64,000 bases of DNA from Azorhizobium caulinodans ORS 571 (GTDB lineage Bacteria; Pseudomonadota; Alphaproteobacteria; Rhizobiales; Xanthobacteraceae), in assembly GCF_000010525.1 (NCBI RefSeq), contig NC_009937.1, forward strand, positions 997,501 to 1,061,500, written 5' to 3'. A program made the position numbers and the translations under genes. The notes below the pieces were generated by a model, which was not told the DNA's origin, made no database searches, and worked only from the letters and a program-made list of their open reading frames with translations. Of the stretch, positions 28,065 to 37,687 are shown in pieces (positions within the stretch are counted from its first letter, which is position 1; every line of letters begins with the position of its first letter).

Positions 28065-30617
28065 ATGCCGAATGCCGAAGCCGTCGACCTGACCAATTGC
28101 GATCGCGAGCCCATCCATATCCCAGGCTCTATCCAACCCCATGGCTGCCTGATCGCCTGTACGCCGGATGCGGGCCATATCCTCTGTCACTCCGCCAACG
28201 CAGCCGATGTGCTTCATCTGCCCTCCGCCGGCATCAACGGCCTGCGGCTCGAGGCGGTGCTTGGCGGCAAGGCCGCCCACGACATCCGCAATGCGCTGAC
28301 GACAGCCACCGATCCCGCGCGGCCCGGCCTGCTGCTTGGCCTCAATATCGGCGAGCGCGCCTTCGATGTGGCGGTCCATATCTACAAGGGCGTCGTCATC
28401 ATCGAATGTGAGGCGGCGCCGAAAGGGCGCTCGGGCACGCCGGTGGAATTCGTCCGGGCGCTCATCTCGCAGGTGAGCCGGCTGGGCGAGCCGGACGTGC
28501 TGCTGCGCCGGGCCAGCCATCTGGTGCGCACGCTGCTGGGCTATGACCGGGTGATGATCTACCGGTTCGATGCCGACGGTTCGGGCAAGGTGGTGAGCGA
28601 AGCCCGGATGCCGAGCCTCGAGAGCTTCCTCGGCCAGCACTTTCCCGCCGGCGACATTCCCCGCCAGGCGCGCGAACTCTATCTGAAGAACATCATCCGC
28701 ATCGTCTCGGATTCTTCCGGCGCCCGCATCCCCATGGAACCCGAGTTCAATGCGTCGGGCGAGCCGCTGGATCTGTCCTTCGCCCATCTGCGCAGCGTCT
28801 CGCCCATCCATTGCGAATATCTGCGCAACATGGGCGTCAGCGCCTCCATGTCGCTCTCCATCGTCATCGGCGGCCAGCTCTGGGGCCTGATCGCCTGCCA
28901 TCATTACAGCCCGCGCGTCCTCTCCATGGCAGAGCGGATCGGCGCGGAGATGTTCGCCGAATTCTTCTCGCTGCATCTGGAAGCGGTGAACCACCGCGAG
29001 AAGCTGGAGGTGGCCACCCGTGCCCGGCGGACGCTCGACCGCATCCTCGGGCATGCCGCCCGCTATGCGGGGCTCCCCGAGCTTCTGCGTGGCTCGCTGG
29101 CGGACTTCATGGGCCTGATGCCCTGCGACGGTGTGGGCCTCTGGATCGAAGGCGAATGGACGAGCCACGGCGTGGCCCTGCCGGCCCCGGCGGCACCCGC
29201 GCTCGCCCGCGCGGTGGCCACCCATGGCGAGGGGCCGGTGTGGGCGAGCCATACGCTCTCCCACATCCTGCCGGAGGTGTCCGCTTATGGCGTCCCCGTG
29301 GCCGGCGCTCTCGCCATTTCCCTCTCGCACCGCCCGCGCGACTATCTGTTCTTCTTCCGCAAGGAGGCGGTGCAGACGGTGGAATGGGCGGGCAACCCGC
29401 ACAAGCATTATGCCACCGGCCTTCACGGCGATCGTCTTACCCCGCGCAAGAGCTTCGCCATCTGGAAGGAAACGGTGGAGCACCAGTCCTGGCCCTGGAC
29501 GCAGGCGGACCGCGACTTCGCCGAAGCCGCTCGCAATGCCTTGGTGGAGATCGTGCTGCGGCACAATGAGCTGCTGGCCGACGAGCGCGGCAAGGCGGAC
29601 GTGCGCCAGCGCCTGCTGAATGAGGAGCTCAACCACCGGGTCAAGAACATCCTCGCCCTCATCAAGTCGCTGGTGTCCCATCCCGTGACCGAGGCGACCG
29701 ATGTCGCGAGCTACTCCCGCAGCCTCAAGGGACGCATCGAGGCCCTGGCCTATGCGCACGATCAGGTGGTGCGGGGCGATGGCGGCGGGCTGCTGTCGGA
29801 CCTTCTCACCGCCGAGTTGTCGCCCTATCGCGACGCCACGGCGGTGACGCTGGACGGGCGGCCGCTGATGCTGGACGCGCAGGCCTTCTCGGTGATGGCG
29901 CTGGTGTTTCATGAGATGGCGACCAATGCCGCCAAATACGGCAGCCTCTCCACGCCCGGCGGTCGGCTCATGGTGCGCTGGGTGCCGGCTCCGGCGGGCG
30001 GCTGTGACATCACCTGGGAGGAAAGCGGCGGGCCGCCGGTCCAGGCCGCAGGGCGACGCGGTTTTGGCTCCGTGCTCGTGGACCGCAGCGTGCCCTATGA
30101 CCTCGGCGGCTTCAGCGCCATCGAATATCTGGTGAGCGGCGTGAAGGCGCGGTTCAGCATTCCAGGCCGCCACATCACCTGGCAGGGCAGCGATCCAAGG
30201 ACAGTTGCGCCTGCTTCGGCTTCGGACGCCCCACCGCCCGATGACCTGCCGCTGCGCGGGCTCAGTCTGCTGGTGGTCGAAGACCAGTTGCTGATCGCCA
30301 TGGAGGCGGAGGCCATGCTGCTGGCGCTCGGCGCGGAAGCGGTGGAGACCTGCAACTCGGCGCTGGAGGCGGAGAACCGCCTTGCCCGGTTCCGTCCCGA
30401 TGCGGCGGTGCTGGACATTCACCTCAGCGGCGGGACCTCCGTTCCGGTGGCACAGGAACTGCGCCGGCGGCAGATTCCGTTCGTGTTCGCCTCCGGCTAT
30501 GCGGATCTCGACAACATCCCCGACGAGCTTGCCGACGTGCCATTGGCCCGCAAGCCCTATGACGGCAAGGCGCTCGCCTTCGCGCTGACACAGGCGCGGG
30601 CGGAGGCCGGTGTTTAG
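28065..30617 (+). CDS. Bacteriophytochrome hybrid histidine kinase (PAS-GAF-PHY-HWE kinase-receiver)
   Basis: 850-residue red/far-red photoreceptor. Cys12 in LTNCDREPIHIPGSIQPHG is the biliverdin-attachment position. GAF domain carries PAGDIPRQARELY (usually PASDIP) and HCEYLRNMGVSASMSLSIV; PHY carries RKSFAIWKETVEHQSWPWT. The kinase is HWE/HisKA_2 type, phospho-acceptor near His524 in ELNHRVKNILALIKSL, ATP region WEESGGPPV and FGSVLV. A C-terminal receiver has its acceptor near Asp784 (VLDIHLSGG). No heme oxygenase gene adjacent. Probably signals to a partner regulator, or through the neighbouring HD-GYP protein (inference). Confidence 0.95.
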   Translation: MPNAEAVDLTNCDREPIHIPGSIQPHGCLIACTPDAGHILCHSANAADVLHLPSAGINGLRLEAVLGGKAAHDIRNALTTATDPARPGLLLGLNIGERAFDVAVHIYKGVVIIECEAAPKGRSGTPVEFVRALISQVSRLGEPDVLLRRASHLVRTLLGYDRVMIYRFDADGSGKVVSEARMPSLESFLGQHFPAGDIPRQARELYLKNIIRIVSDSSGARIPMEPEFNASGEPLDLSFAHLRSVSPIHCEYLRNMGVSASMSLSIVIGGQLWGLIACHHYSPRVLSMAERIGAEMFAEFFSLHLEAVNHREKLEVATRARRTLDRILGHAARYAGLPELLRGSLADFMGLMPCDGVGLWIEGEWTSHGVALPAPAAPALARAVATHGEGPVWASHTLSHILPEVSAYGVPVAGALAISLSHRPRDYLFFFRKEAVQTVEWAGNPHKHYATGLHGDRLTPRKSFAIWKETVEHQSWPWTQADRDFAEAARNALVEIVLRHNELLADERGKADVRQRLLNEELNHRVKNILALIKSLVSHPVTEATDVASYSRSLKGRIEALAYAHDQVVRGDGGGLLSDLLTAELSPYRDATAVTLDGRPLMLDAQAFSVMALVFHEMATNAAKYGSLSTPGGRLMVRWVPAPAGGCDITWEESGGPPVQAAGRRGFGSVLVDRSVPYDLGGFSAIEYLVSGVKARFSIPGRHITWQGSDPRTVAPASASDAPPPDDLPLRGLSLLVVEDQLLIAMEAEAMLLALGAEAVETCNSALEAENRLARFRPDAAVLDIHLSGGTSVPVAQELRRRQIPFVFASGYADLDNIPDELADVPLARKPYDGKALAFALTQARAEAGV

Positions 30618-30621
30618 GCGC

Positions 30622-30655
30622 GGTCTGAATGCCCGTTCAGGCCTTTGCGTTCTTC
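30622..30655 (+). terminator. Candidate terminator of the bacteriophytochrome gene
   Basis: 8-bp stem GGTCTGAA / TTCAGGCC (one wobble) with a 6-base loop, then TTTGCGTTCTT, directly after the stop codon. Confidence 0.5.
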
Positions 30656-30840
30656 ACGGGAATGTAAGCGTCAGCGCGCCGGTTAGGCCTCGCCCTTGCC
30701 GGGGTGGCATGCCACTCTCCGCCGCCCTCGATCGGACGTAACGTAACGAACGTGTCAAACCGCCCGAACTTCCGTTTCGCGCAGGCTTTGGGTCCGGCGT
30801 CGGCCAATCCTTTCTTCCGCCCTGTCCGTTGGAGGTTCGC

Positions 30841-31737
30841 ATGACGTCTCCCATTGCCGCGCCACGTGCCCCCGCTCCCGAATTGCAGGGCCTCGACGGC
30901 CTCGTGCGCGAGCCCTTCTCCCGCCGCGGCTTCGTGATGACCACGGTGATCACCGGCTTCACCCTCGCCACCACCACGGTGCTGGCGCAGGCCATCCACA
31001 CGGACGCCACCGGCCTCGTGGCCGGCGAGGTGCAGATCCCCACCTCCGACGGCAACATGCCGGGCTATCGCGCCATGCCGGAAGGCAACGGCCCGTTCCC
31101 GCTGGTGATCGTCATCGAGGAGATCTTCGGCGTCCACGAATACATCAAGGACACCTGCCGCCGCCTCGCCAAGCTCGGCTATTGCGCGGTGGCGCCCGAG
31201 CTCTATGCCCGGCAGGGCGACCTCACCAAGATGACCGACGTGCAGCAGATCGTCAGTCAGGTCATCTCCAAGAAGCCTGATGCCGAGATGCTGTCTGACC
31301 TCGACGCGGCGGTGGCCTGGGCGGTGAAGGATTCCAAAGCGGACGGCAACCGCCTCGCCGTGACCGGCTTCTGCCGCGGCGGGCGCGCCACCTGGCTCTA
31401 TGCCGCCCATAACCCCAAGGTAAAGGCGGCCGTGGCGTGGTACGGCCCGCTCGGCGGTCAGCGCACGGACATCCAGCCGAAGACCGCCGCCGAAGTGGTG
31501 GGCGATCTCAAGGCGCCGGTGCTCGGCCTCTATGGTGGCGCCGACACGGGCATTCCGGTGGCTGATGTGGAGAAGCAGCGCGACGCCGCCAAGGCGGCGG
31601 GCAAGACGGTCGAGATCGTCATCTATCCCGACACGCCCCACGCTTTCCATGCCGACTACCGGCCGAGCTATCGCAAGGAAGCCGCCGAAGACGGCTGGAA
31701 GCGCATGCTCGCCTGGTTCAAGCAGTACGGCGTCTGA
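30841..31737 (+). CDS. Dienelactone hydrolase family protein, Tat-exported
   Basis: 298-residue alpha/beta hydrolase. The N-terminus has a twin-arginine type leader ([15 protein letters not shown]), so it is likely exported. Catalytic residues fit the family triad: Cys178 in GFCRGG, Asp235 in GGADTGIP, His267 in PHAFH, with the conserved Glu in [16 protein letters not shown] lies five bases upstream of the ATG at 30841. Typical cytoplasmic carboxymethylenebutenolidases are shorter; exported paralogs of this length are common and of uncertain substrate. Ends in a bidirectional terminator with the convergent regulator gene. Confidence 0.9.
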   Translation: MTSPIAAPRAPAPELQGLDGLVREPFSRRGFVMTTVITGFTLATTTVLAQAIHTDATGLVAGEVQIPTSDGNMPGYRAMPEGNGPFPLVIVIEEIFGVHEYIKDTCRRLAKLGYCAVAPELYARQGDLTKMTDVQQIVSQVISKKPDAEMLSDLDAAVAWAVKDSKADGNRLAVTGFCRGGRATWLYAAHNPKVKAAVAWYGPLGGQRTDIQPKTAAEVVGDLKAPVLGLYGGADTGIPVADVEKQRDAAKAAGKTVEIVIYPDTPHAFHADYRPSYRKEAAEDGWKRMLAWFKQYGV

Positions 31738-31745
31738 TCCGAGGA

Positions 31746-31776
31746 CACGGGGCCGGCGTCGAACGCCGGTCCCGTG
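31746..31776. terminator. Bidirectional terminator between convergent genes
   Basis: 14-bp stem (CACGGGGCCGGCGT / ACGCCGGTCCCGTG, one wobble) with a 3-base loop, between stop codons at 31737 and 31800. Confidence 0.6.
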
Positions 31777-31799
31777 CTTCCGCCGGCTCTGCGCTGCCC

Positions 31800-32687
31800 T
31801 CAGGCGGCAGCGCGCAAGGCGGCTTCCGATGCCGATTGGGACATGAGCGCCATGTTGGCGCCGAACCAGCGTTCCAGCAGGCTGATGAGCGAAGGGGCGA
31901 CATCGACGCCGCGCCCGCCGCTGCCGGAGACCTCAAGAAAGCCGGCTGCCTGCGCCGCCCGCAGCAGGTTGACGAGATGGCTGCGGGAGACGCCGAAGCG
32001 CTTGGCGGTCGGCGTCAGGGGCAGATCAACGGTGCCCGGCCGCGCCCGCCCCCCTTCCAAGGGCAGTTGCAGGAAGATGCTGAGCAGCACCATGTAGCCC
32101 GCATCGGCGCTGGTGAAGACGGCGAGCTCCGGAAAGCCGTCGGGCAGGCGCGTCCCGCGCAGATAATAGCCGCCCGCCGCGCGATGAAAATTCTCCAGAA
32201 ATGCCGCGTCGTGGTCCAGCCGGGCGAGATAGGACGTGCCGGGATAGAGCGCCTCGATGCCGCGCATGTGGATCACTGTATAGATGCGTACGTGATCCCA
32301 CAGGCGCGCGGTGGGCACGAGCAGCTTGCTGCGGCGGTCCTCGGTGGGCTTAGGCGCGACGAAGCCGGCCATCCGCATCAGGCCGAGAAAGGCCGTCACC
32401 CGGCCGGGGCTCGCGACCCCATGAGCGGCGCACAGCTCGCGCAGGCGGCTGAGGGTGAGACCATCGGCGGGATCGCGCGGATCGCGGTGCAGATGAAGCT
32501 GAAGCGCGAGACTTGAAATAAGAAACCGCCCCTCCTCATTGACGATCTTGTTGAGGATGGGGGATGATCGGTACAAACGCACCAGATCAAGGGCATATCT
32601 TCTTAGCGCACCGGCAAAGGCCTCATGGCTTCGCATGTTTTCGCCTTGCTGAATAAAGGTGTGCAAGGCGGTATCATTGGCGGTCAT
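31800..32687 (-). CDS. Winged-helix transcriptional regulator-like protein
   Basis: 295-residue cytoplasmic protein. A C-terminal helix-turn-helix is clear (LTPTAKRFGVSRSHLVNLLRAAQAAGFLEV), and residues ~60-115 look like a second MarR-type winged helix (LTLSRLRELCAAHG, TAFLGLMRMAGFV). No sensor domain is recognised. The start at 32687 is preferred over a TTG at 32729. Divergent from the carbonic anhydrase gene 167 bp away, so it may regulate it. Function inferred from fold only. Confidence 0.7.
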   Translation of the reverse strand: MTANDTALHTFIQQGENMRSHEAFAGALRRYALDLVRLYRSSPILNKIVNEEGRFLISSLALQLHLHRDPRDPADGLTLSRLRELCAAHGVASPGRVTAFLGLMRMAGFVAPKPTEDRRSKLLVPTARLWDHVRIYTVIHMRGIEALYPGTSYLARLDHDAAFLENFHRAAGGYYLRGTRLPDGFPELAVFTSADAGYMVLLSIFLQLPLEGGRARPGTVDLPLTPTAKRFGVSRSHLVNLLRAAQAAGFLEVSGSGGRGVDVAPSLISLLERWFGANMALMSQSASEAALRAAA

Positions 32688-32700
32688 CGGTGCGGTCTCG

Positions 32701-32738
32701 ACAATACACACGTGCCGCGAGTTTGACAAAATTTGGTC
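32701..32738. promoter_or_regulatory. Back-to-back promoter elements and near-palindrome between the regulator and carbonic anhydrase
   Basis: On the minus strand TTGTCA (32729-32724), 17 bp, TATTGT (32706-32701) reads into the regulator gene. On the plus strand TTGACA (32723-32728) overlaps that -35. A near-palindrome GACAAAATTTGGTC covers 32725-32738. The arrangement suggests a shared operator. Confidence 0.45.
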
Positions 32739-32853
32739 GAGTTCGAAACAGCGGTTTCTTCAAGCCGCGAAGGTCTCCATACAAGCGGTGGGGGCCTTAA
32801 TCCGCCCATCGCGGCAAGGCACTGCTCCATAAGGAAGATCAGGGAGACACCGG

Positions 32854-33591
32854 ATGTGTGAACTGTGCACGACCAATGGCCTGTCGCGGCGCCACCTCCT
32901 CGGCGGTGGCATGGCGGTGGCCGGTCTCGCCGCGGCGGGCCTGCTCGGCGGCCTCGCCACTCCGACGGCCGCCCTGGCGCAGGCGGCTCGCCCCAACGAC
33001 ATCCCGCCCGCCGAGGCCCTGAAGCGCCTCAAGGACGGCAACGCCCGCTATGCCGCCAACAAGCCGCGGCAGCATGATTTCTCCGCCGGCCGCGCCGCCC
33101 GCGCCTCGGCCCAGTATCCCTTCGCGGCCATCCTGAGCTGCGCGGATTCCCGCGTCGCGCCGGAACTCGCCTTCGATCAGGGGCCGGGCGAGTTGTTCGT
33201 CTGCCGCGTCGCCGGCAACTTCGTGAATGAGGACGGCCTCGCCAGCCTTGAATATGGCGTGCAGGTTCTCGGCCTGCCGCTCATCATGGTGCTCGGCCAT
33301 ACCAATTGCGGCGCCATCGATGCCACCATCAAGGTGGTGAAGGACAACATCACTTTGCCGGGCCATCTGCCGGGTCTCGTGAATGCCCTGAAGCCGGGCA
33401 TCGAGGCCGCCATCGCCAAGCAGCCGAAGGATCTTCTCGCCACGGCCATCGAGGAGAACGTGCGCTTCAACGTGCGCCGCCTGCGCGATGCCTCGCCCAT
33501 CCTCTCCAAGGCGGTGGCGGACAAGAAGCTTCAGGTGGTCGGCGGCGTCTACGAGATCGGCACCGGCAAGGTGACCGCCATCGAGGCGTGA
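32854..33591 (+). CDS. Beta-carbonic anhydrase, Tat-exported
   Basis: 245-residue zinc enzyme interconverting CO2 and bicarbonate. Tat-type leader [15 protein letters not shown]. Zinc ligands and dyad fit the class: Cys96 and Asp98 in SCADSR, His149 and Cys152 in GHTNCGA; the VAGN motif follows. Tat export implies a periplasmic role, unusual but known for some proteobacterial beta-CAs. Divergent from the winged-helix regulator, and convergent with cysA across a hairpin. GGGAG upstream supports the ATG at 32854. Confidence 0.94.
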   Translation: MCELCTTNGLSRRHLLGGGMAVAGLAAAGLLGGLATPTAALAQAARPNDIPPAEALKRLKDGNARYAANKPRQHDFSAGRAARASAQYPFAAILSCADSRVAPELAFDQGPGELFVCRVAGNFVNEDGLASLEYGVQVLGLPLIMVLGHTNCGAIDATIKVVKDNITLPGHLPGLVNALKPGIEAAIAKQPKDLLATAIEENVRFNVRRLRDASPILSKAVADKKLQVVGGVYEIGTGKVTAIEA

Positions 33592-33599
33592 CGCGTTTC

Positions 33600-33621
33600 G
33601 GGCGCCGGTTCACCGGCGCCC
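33600..33621. terminator. Hairpin between carbonic anhydrase and cysA
   Basis: Perfect 9-bp stem GGGCGCCGG / CCGGCGCCC with TTCA loop, between convergent stop codons. No T-tract on the plus side. Confidence 0.5.
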
Positions 33622-33639
33622 GTCCTGCGCAGGACATCC

Positions 33640-34689
33640 TCAGGCCGAAGCGCCGAACACCCTGTATCGGCGCGGCAGCAGGCCGACGCGCCCGCCAGTC
33701 GCCAGTACCTCATTGTGCGGAATGGCGGCTTCCACGACGACCGGGCCGTTCTCGCCCGCGATCTCGATGTCCGCGCGGCGCAGCGGGCCATAGGTGCGCA
33801 CCGCCAGCACGCGGCCCGAGAAGGGGGCCTCGTCCGGAGCGGCGAATTCCACGTCATGGGGGCGGGTGAGGAGGCGGGCGGGGCCGTCTGCCGCGCCCTG
33901 GCTGTCCAGTGTCAGCGCCCGCTCGCCCACGAAGAGCCGGCCCGAGCGCACCTGAGCCGGCAAGGCCAGCGTCTCGCCGATGAAATCGTGCACGAAGGCG
34001 GTGGCGGGGTGGTCATAGACCTCGTTGGGCGTGCCGACTTGCTCGATCTTGCCGTGGCCCATCACCACCACGCGGTCGGCCAGTTCCAGCGCCTCTTCCT
34101 GATCGTGGGTGACGAGGAGGGACGTGACGGGCAGTTCCTCATGCAGATGCCGCAGCCAGCGGCGCAATTCCTTGCGCACCTTGGCATCCAGCGCGCCGAA
34201 GGGCTCGTCCAGCAGCAGCACGCGGGGCGAGATGGCCAGCGCGCGGGCGAGCGCCACGCGCTGGCGCTGGCCGCCGGAGAGCTGGCCGGGATAGCGGTCT
34301 GCCAGCCAGTCGATCTGCACGAGGTGCAGCAGCTCGTTGACCTTCTCGCGGATGGCGGCCTCGGGCAGCTTGTCGGCGCCCTTGCGCACGCGCAGGCCGA
34401 AGGCGACGTTCTCGAACACGCTCATGTGCCGGAACAGGGCATAGTGCTGAAAGACGAAGCCCACGTTGCGGTCCCGCACCGAGCGATCGAGCGCATTCAC
34501 CCCGTCGAACTGCACCTCTCCCTCATCCGGCCAGTCGAGGCCGGCGATGATGCGCAGCAGCGTCGTCTTTCCCGAGCCGGAGGGGCCGAGCAGGGCGACG
34601 AGCTCGCCGCTGCGCACATGCAGCGAGACATTGTCGAGGGCGGTGAAGGATTTGAAGCGCTTGGAGACGCCGATCACGTCGATGGTCAT
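33640..34689 (-). CDS. cysA: Sulfate/thiosulfate ABC transporter ATP-binding protein
   Basis: 349-residue ATPase energising sulfate uptake. Walker [15 protein letters not shown] signature [14 protein letters not shown], Walker [14 protein letters not shown] and the H-loop [10 protein letters not shown], then a C-terminal TOBE-like regulatory domain (~240-349). Starts one base after cysW stops, so it is the last gene of the cysP-T-W-A unit. Chemistry assigned from the adjacent permeases and binding protein. Confidence 0.96.
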   Translation of the reverse strand: MTIDVIGVSKRFKSFTALDNVSLHVRSGELVALLGPSGSGKTTLLRIIAGLDWPDEGEVQFDGVNALDRSVRDRNVGFVFQHYALFRHMSVFENVAFGLRVRKGADKLPEAAIREKVNELLHLVQIDWLADRYPGQLSGGQRQRVALARALAISPRVLLLDEPFGALDAKVRKELRRWLRHLHEELPVTSLLVTHDQEEALELADRVVVMGHGKIEQVGTPNEVYDHPATAFVHDFIGETLALPAQVRSGRLFVGERALTLDSQGAADGPARLLTRPHDVEFAAPDEAPFSGRVLAVRTYGPLRRADIEIAGENGPVVVEAAIPHNEVLATGGRVGLLPRRYRVFGASA

Positions 34690-34690
34690 C

Positions 34691-35572
34691 TCAATGCTCC
34701 TGTGCGAGGCGGTGTTCGAGAATGGACTTGGCGCAGAGCGTGACCAGCGCGAGCAGGGCCAGCAGCGAGGCCACCGCGAAAGACGCCGCGAACTGGTACT
34801 CGTTGTAGAGGATCTCGATCTGCAGCGGCATGGTGTTGGTGAGGCCGCGAATGTGGCCTGAGACCACGGAGACGGCGCCGAATTCGCCCATGGCGCGGGC
34901 GTTGCAGAGCAGCACGCCGTAGAGCAGCGCCCATTTCACATTCGGGAGCGTCACGCGGAAGAAGGTGGAGAGGCCTGAGGCGCCGAGCGAGATGGCCGCC
35001 TCTTCCTCCGCCGTGCCTTGCTCCTGCATCAGCGGGATCAGTTCCCGCGCCACGAAGGGGAAGGTGACGAAGACGGTCGCGAGTACGATGCCCGGAATGG
35101 CGAAGACGATCTTGATGTCGTGCGCCTGGAGGAAGGGGCCGAGCAGGCCCTGGCTGCCGAACAGCAGCACGAAGACGAGGCCCGCCACCACCGGAGACAC
35201 GGAAAAGGGCAGATCGATGAGGGTGATGAGCGCGCTCTTGCCCCAGAAATCGAACTTGGCGATAGCCCAGGAGGCGACGAGCCCAAACACCAGATTGAGG
35301 CTCACCGATATGGCGGCCACCAGCAGCGTGAGCTGGATCGCCGCGATGGCGTCGGGGTCGGCAAGGGCAGCCACATAGGTGTCCCAGCCCTTGGCGAAGG
35401 CCTGGATGAAGACGGAGACGAGCGGCAGGCCGATCACCAGCGCAAGGAAGACGAGTGCCACCGTGATGACGGCGAAGCGCACCAGCGGCGGCTCCGTGTG
35501 CACGGGCGGCGCGCGACGGATCGCCTGCGCCTGAACCGAGACAGGGGGAGGGGCGAGATCGGCCACGCTCAT
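34691..35572 (-). CDS. cysW: Sulfate ABC transporter permease CysW
   Basis: 293-residue inner-membrane permease with six predicted helices and the EAA loop [19 protein letters not shown] that contacts CysA. The start at 35572 overlaps the cysT stop by four bases (ATGA), so translation is coupled. The N-terminal ~30 residues are hydrophilic. Family distinction from CysT is by order and by sequence ([18 protein letters not shown]). Confidence 0.95.
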   Translation of the reverse strand: MSVADLAPPPVSVQAQAIRRAPPVHTEPPLVRFAVITVALVFLALVIGLPLVSVFIQAFAKGWDTYVAALADPDAIAAIQLTLLVAAISVSLNLVFGLVASWAIAKFDFWGKSALITLIDLPFSVSPVVAGLVFVLLFGSQGLLGPFLQAHDIKIVFAIPGIVLATVFVTFPFVARELIPLMQEQGTAEEEAAISLGASGLSTFFRVTLPNVKWALLYGVLLCNARAMGEFGAVSVVSGHIRGLTNTMPLQIEILYNEYQFAASFAVASLLALLALVTLCAKSILEHRLAQEH

Positions 35573-36420
35573 CGCTCGCTGGTCCGCCGTTCGGTCCATT
35601 GCTGGAGCCGGTTGATGATGAGGAGAAGGATGAAGGACGCGACCAGCATCACGACGGCGATGGCAGTGGCGTCCGCATAGCGGAACTCCTCCAGCCGAAC
35701 GACGATGAGCAGAGGCGCAATCTCCGAAACGTTCGGCATGTTGCCGGCGATGAAGATGACCGAGCCGTATTCTCCGATGCCCCGCGCGAAGGCGAGGGAA
35801 AAGCCGGTGAGCAGCGCGGGCCAGACGGTGGGCAGCACCACGCGCCAGATGGTCTCGAAGCGACTGGCGCCAAGGCTGGCGGCGGCCTCTTCATATTGCT
35901 TGTCGAGATCCGCCAGAACCGGCTGGATGGTACGCACCACAAAGGGCAGGCCCACAAAGACGAGGGCCACCAGGATGCCGAGCGGGGTGAAGGCGACCTT
36001 GATGCCGAGCGGCGCCAGCAGGCTGCCGATCCAGCCGTTTTCCGCATAAAGCGCGGTCAGCGAAATGCCGGCCACTGCCGTCGGCAGCGCGAAGGGCACG
36101 TCCACGATGGCATCCACCAGCCGGCGGCCGGGGAAATCGTAGCGCACCAAGGCCCAGACCACGATGGTCCCGAACACGGCATTCACCACCGCCGCCGCGA
36201 ATGAGATGCCGAACGACACCCAGAGCGCGTGGAGCGTGCGCGGGCCCGTCACCACGGCAATGAAGCGGTCGAGGGTCAGTTCCGTGGTCTTCAGGAAGAG
36301 GGCTGCGAGCGGGATGAGCACGATGAGGCTCAGCCACGTGACGGTCAGCCCGAACGTCAGCCCGAAGCCGGGAATGACGCTGCGCGGCCGGAAGAAGGAA
36401 GCTCGTGTGGCTGCCGCCAT
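35569..36420 (-). CDS. cysT: Sulfate ABC transporter permease CysT
   Basis: 283-residue inner-membrane permease, partner of CysW. EAA loop [19 protein letters not shown] and the [16 protein letters not shown] block are typical of CysT/CysU. Overlaps cysW by four bases. Its start lies 145 bp after the cysP stop, with a stable hairpin between, so its dosage may differ from that of the binding protein. Confidence 0.95.
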   Translation of the reverse strand: MAAATRASFFRPRSVIPGFGLTFGLTVTWLSLIVLIPLAALFLKTTELTLDRFIAVVTGPRTLHALWVSFGISFAAAVVNAVFGTIVVWALVRYDFPGRRLVDAIVDVPFALPTAVAGISLTALYAENGWIGSLLAPLGIKVAFTPLGILVALVFVGLPFVVRTIQPVLADLDKQYEEAAASLGASRFETIWRVVLPTVWPALLTGFSLAFARGIGEYGSVIFIAGNMPNVSEIAPLLIVVRLEEFRYADATAIAVVMLVASFILLLIINRLQQWTERRTSER

Positions 36421-36526
36421 GGTGACATCCGCGTCGTGAGAGGCCCGCCGTGCCGGACCGGATCAGTAGGATGCGGCGGAACCTGCCGCCGCGCCTTGAT
36501 CCAGCCCGCACCGGCTGGAGCGTTCC

Positions 36527-36556
36527 GAGGGGCTGCTGCGCTGGCGGCAGCCCCTC
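36527..36556 (-). other. Intercistronic hairpin between cysP and cysT
   Basis: Perfect 10-bp stem (GAGGGGCTGC / GCAGCCCCTC) with a 10-base loop just past the cysP stop. No T-run follows on the minus strand, so mRNA-end stabilisation or partial termination is more likely than full termination. Confidence 0.55.
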
Positions 36557-36565
36557 ACGTCCGGC

Positions 36566-37576
36566 TCAGTTGCCGTAGATCTTGTCGAACACGCCGCCGT
36601 CGGCGAAGAACTTTTGCTGCGCCTTGGTCCAGCCCCCGAACACCTCGTCGATGGTGAAAGTCTGGGTCTTGGCGAACTTGTCCTTGTACTTCTCGGCCAC
36701 CGAGGCGAGACGCGGGCGATAATAATTGCGGGCCGCGATCTCCTGGCCTTCCGGCGTGTAAAGATACTTGAGATAGGCTTCGGAGATTTCCCGCGTGCCC
36801 TTCTTGTCGACATTCTTGTCCACCACCGCCACCGGCGGCTCGGCCAGAATGGTGTAGGGCGGGGTGACGATGTCGAACTTGTCCGGGCCCAGCTCGTTCA
36901 CGGAGAGATAAGCCTCGTTCTCCCAGGCGATCAGCACGTCGCCGAGGCCGCGCTCCACGAAGGTGATAGTGGCGCCACGCGCTCCGGTGTCCAGCACGGG
37001 CACGTTCTTGAACAGGGCCGTCACATAAGCGAGGGCCTTCTGCTCGTCGCCATTGTTCTTCTTCAGCGCATCGCCCCAGGCCGCGAGGAAGTTCCAGCGG
37101 GCGCCGCCGGAGGTCTTGGGATTGGGGGTGATGACCTTGATGCCCGGCTTCACCAGATCATCCCAGTCCTTGATGCCCTTCGGGTTACCCTTGCGGACGA
37201 GGAAGACGATGGTCGAGGTGTAAGGCGAGGAATTGTCCGGCAGGCGCTTCTGCCAGTCCTTGTCCAGCAGGCCCTTGGCCGCGATGGCGTCGATGTCATA
37301 GGCGAGCGCCAGCGTCACCACGTCGGCGGGGCTGCCGTCGATGACCGTGCGGGCCTGCGCGCCCGAGCCGCCGTGCGACTGGCGGATGGTCACATTGTCG
37401 TTCGGATGGTCCTTCTTCCAGAAGGCGGTGAAGGCCTTGTTGAAGTCGGTATACAGCTCGCGGGTGGGGTCGTAGCTCACATTGAGCAGATTGATGTCCG
37501 CCGCGCGCGCGGGAGCGCCGGCAAGGCTCAGGGCAAGCGGGGCGGCGAGTAGGGCCGCTGCCAGACGTTTGAACAT
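36566..37576 (-). CDS. cysP: Periplasmic sulfate-binding protein
   Basis: 336-residue solute receptor of the sulfate/thiosulfate importer. Signal peptide residues 1-26. [17 protein letters not shown] at the mature N-terminus, [16 protein letters not shown] (sulfate loop) and [15 protein letters not shown] are diagnostic of the CysP/Sbp family; the choice between the two names is uncertain. AGGAGGT four bases upstream of the ATG at 37576. Has its own promoter; first gene of cysP-T-W-A. Confidence 0.94.
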   Translation of the reverse strand: MFKRLAAALLAAPLALSLAGAPARAADINLLNVSYDPTRELYTDFNKAFTAFWKKDHPNDNVTIRQSHGGSGAQARTVIDGSPADVVTLALAYDIDAIAAKGLLDKDWQKRLPDNSSPYTSTIVFLVRKGNPKGIKDWDDLVKPGIKVITPNPKTSGGARWNFLAAWGDALKKNNGDEQKALAYVTALFKNVPVLDTGARGATITFVERGLGDVLIAWENEAYLSVNELGPDKFDIVTPPYTILAEPPVAVVDKNVDKKGTREISEAYLKYLYTPEGQEIAARNYYRPRLASVAEKYKDKFAKTQTFTIDEVFGGWTKAQQKFFADGGVFDKIYGN

Positions 37577-37625
37577 CAAGACCTCCTGTGGGCGCGCCTT
37601 GAGGCGCATTCGTTCGTCACGTCGA

Positions 37626-37653
37626 ACGATACAGGCCCATTCTGTAAGGTCAA
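37626..37653 (-). promoter_or_regulatory. Promoter of cysP
   Basis: On the minus strand TTGACC (37653-37648), 16 bp, TATCGT (37631-37626), about 50 bp before the cysP ATG. It lies in an AT-rich stretch between the cysH stop and cysP. Confidence 0.55.
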
Positions 37654-37676
37654 TCGATTTACTGAATAAAATCGAT
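37653..37676. promoter_or_regulatory. 24-bp inverted repeat upstream of the cysP -35
   Basis: ATCGATTT - 8 bp - AAATCGAT, perfect arms, abutting the -35 box. Position fits an activator site for a sulfur regulator (CysB-like or other); the regulator is not in the window. Confidence 0.55.
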
Positions 37677-37687
37677 GAAAATAAAAA

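Noticed and set aside
27753-30422. 889-residue open frame antisense to the bacteriophytochrome gene
   Set aside because: It lies opposite a well-supported multi-domain gene, has the His/Arg/Gly-rich composition of GC-rich shadow frames and shows no family motif.
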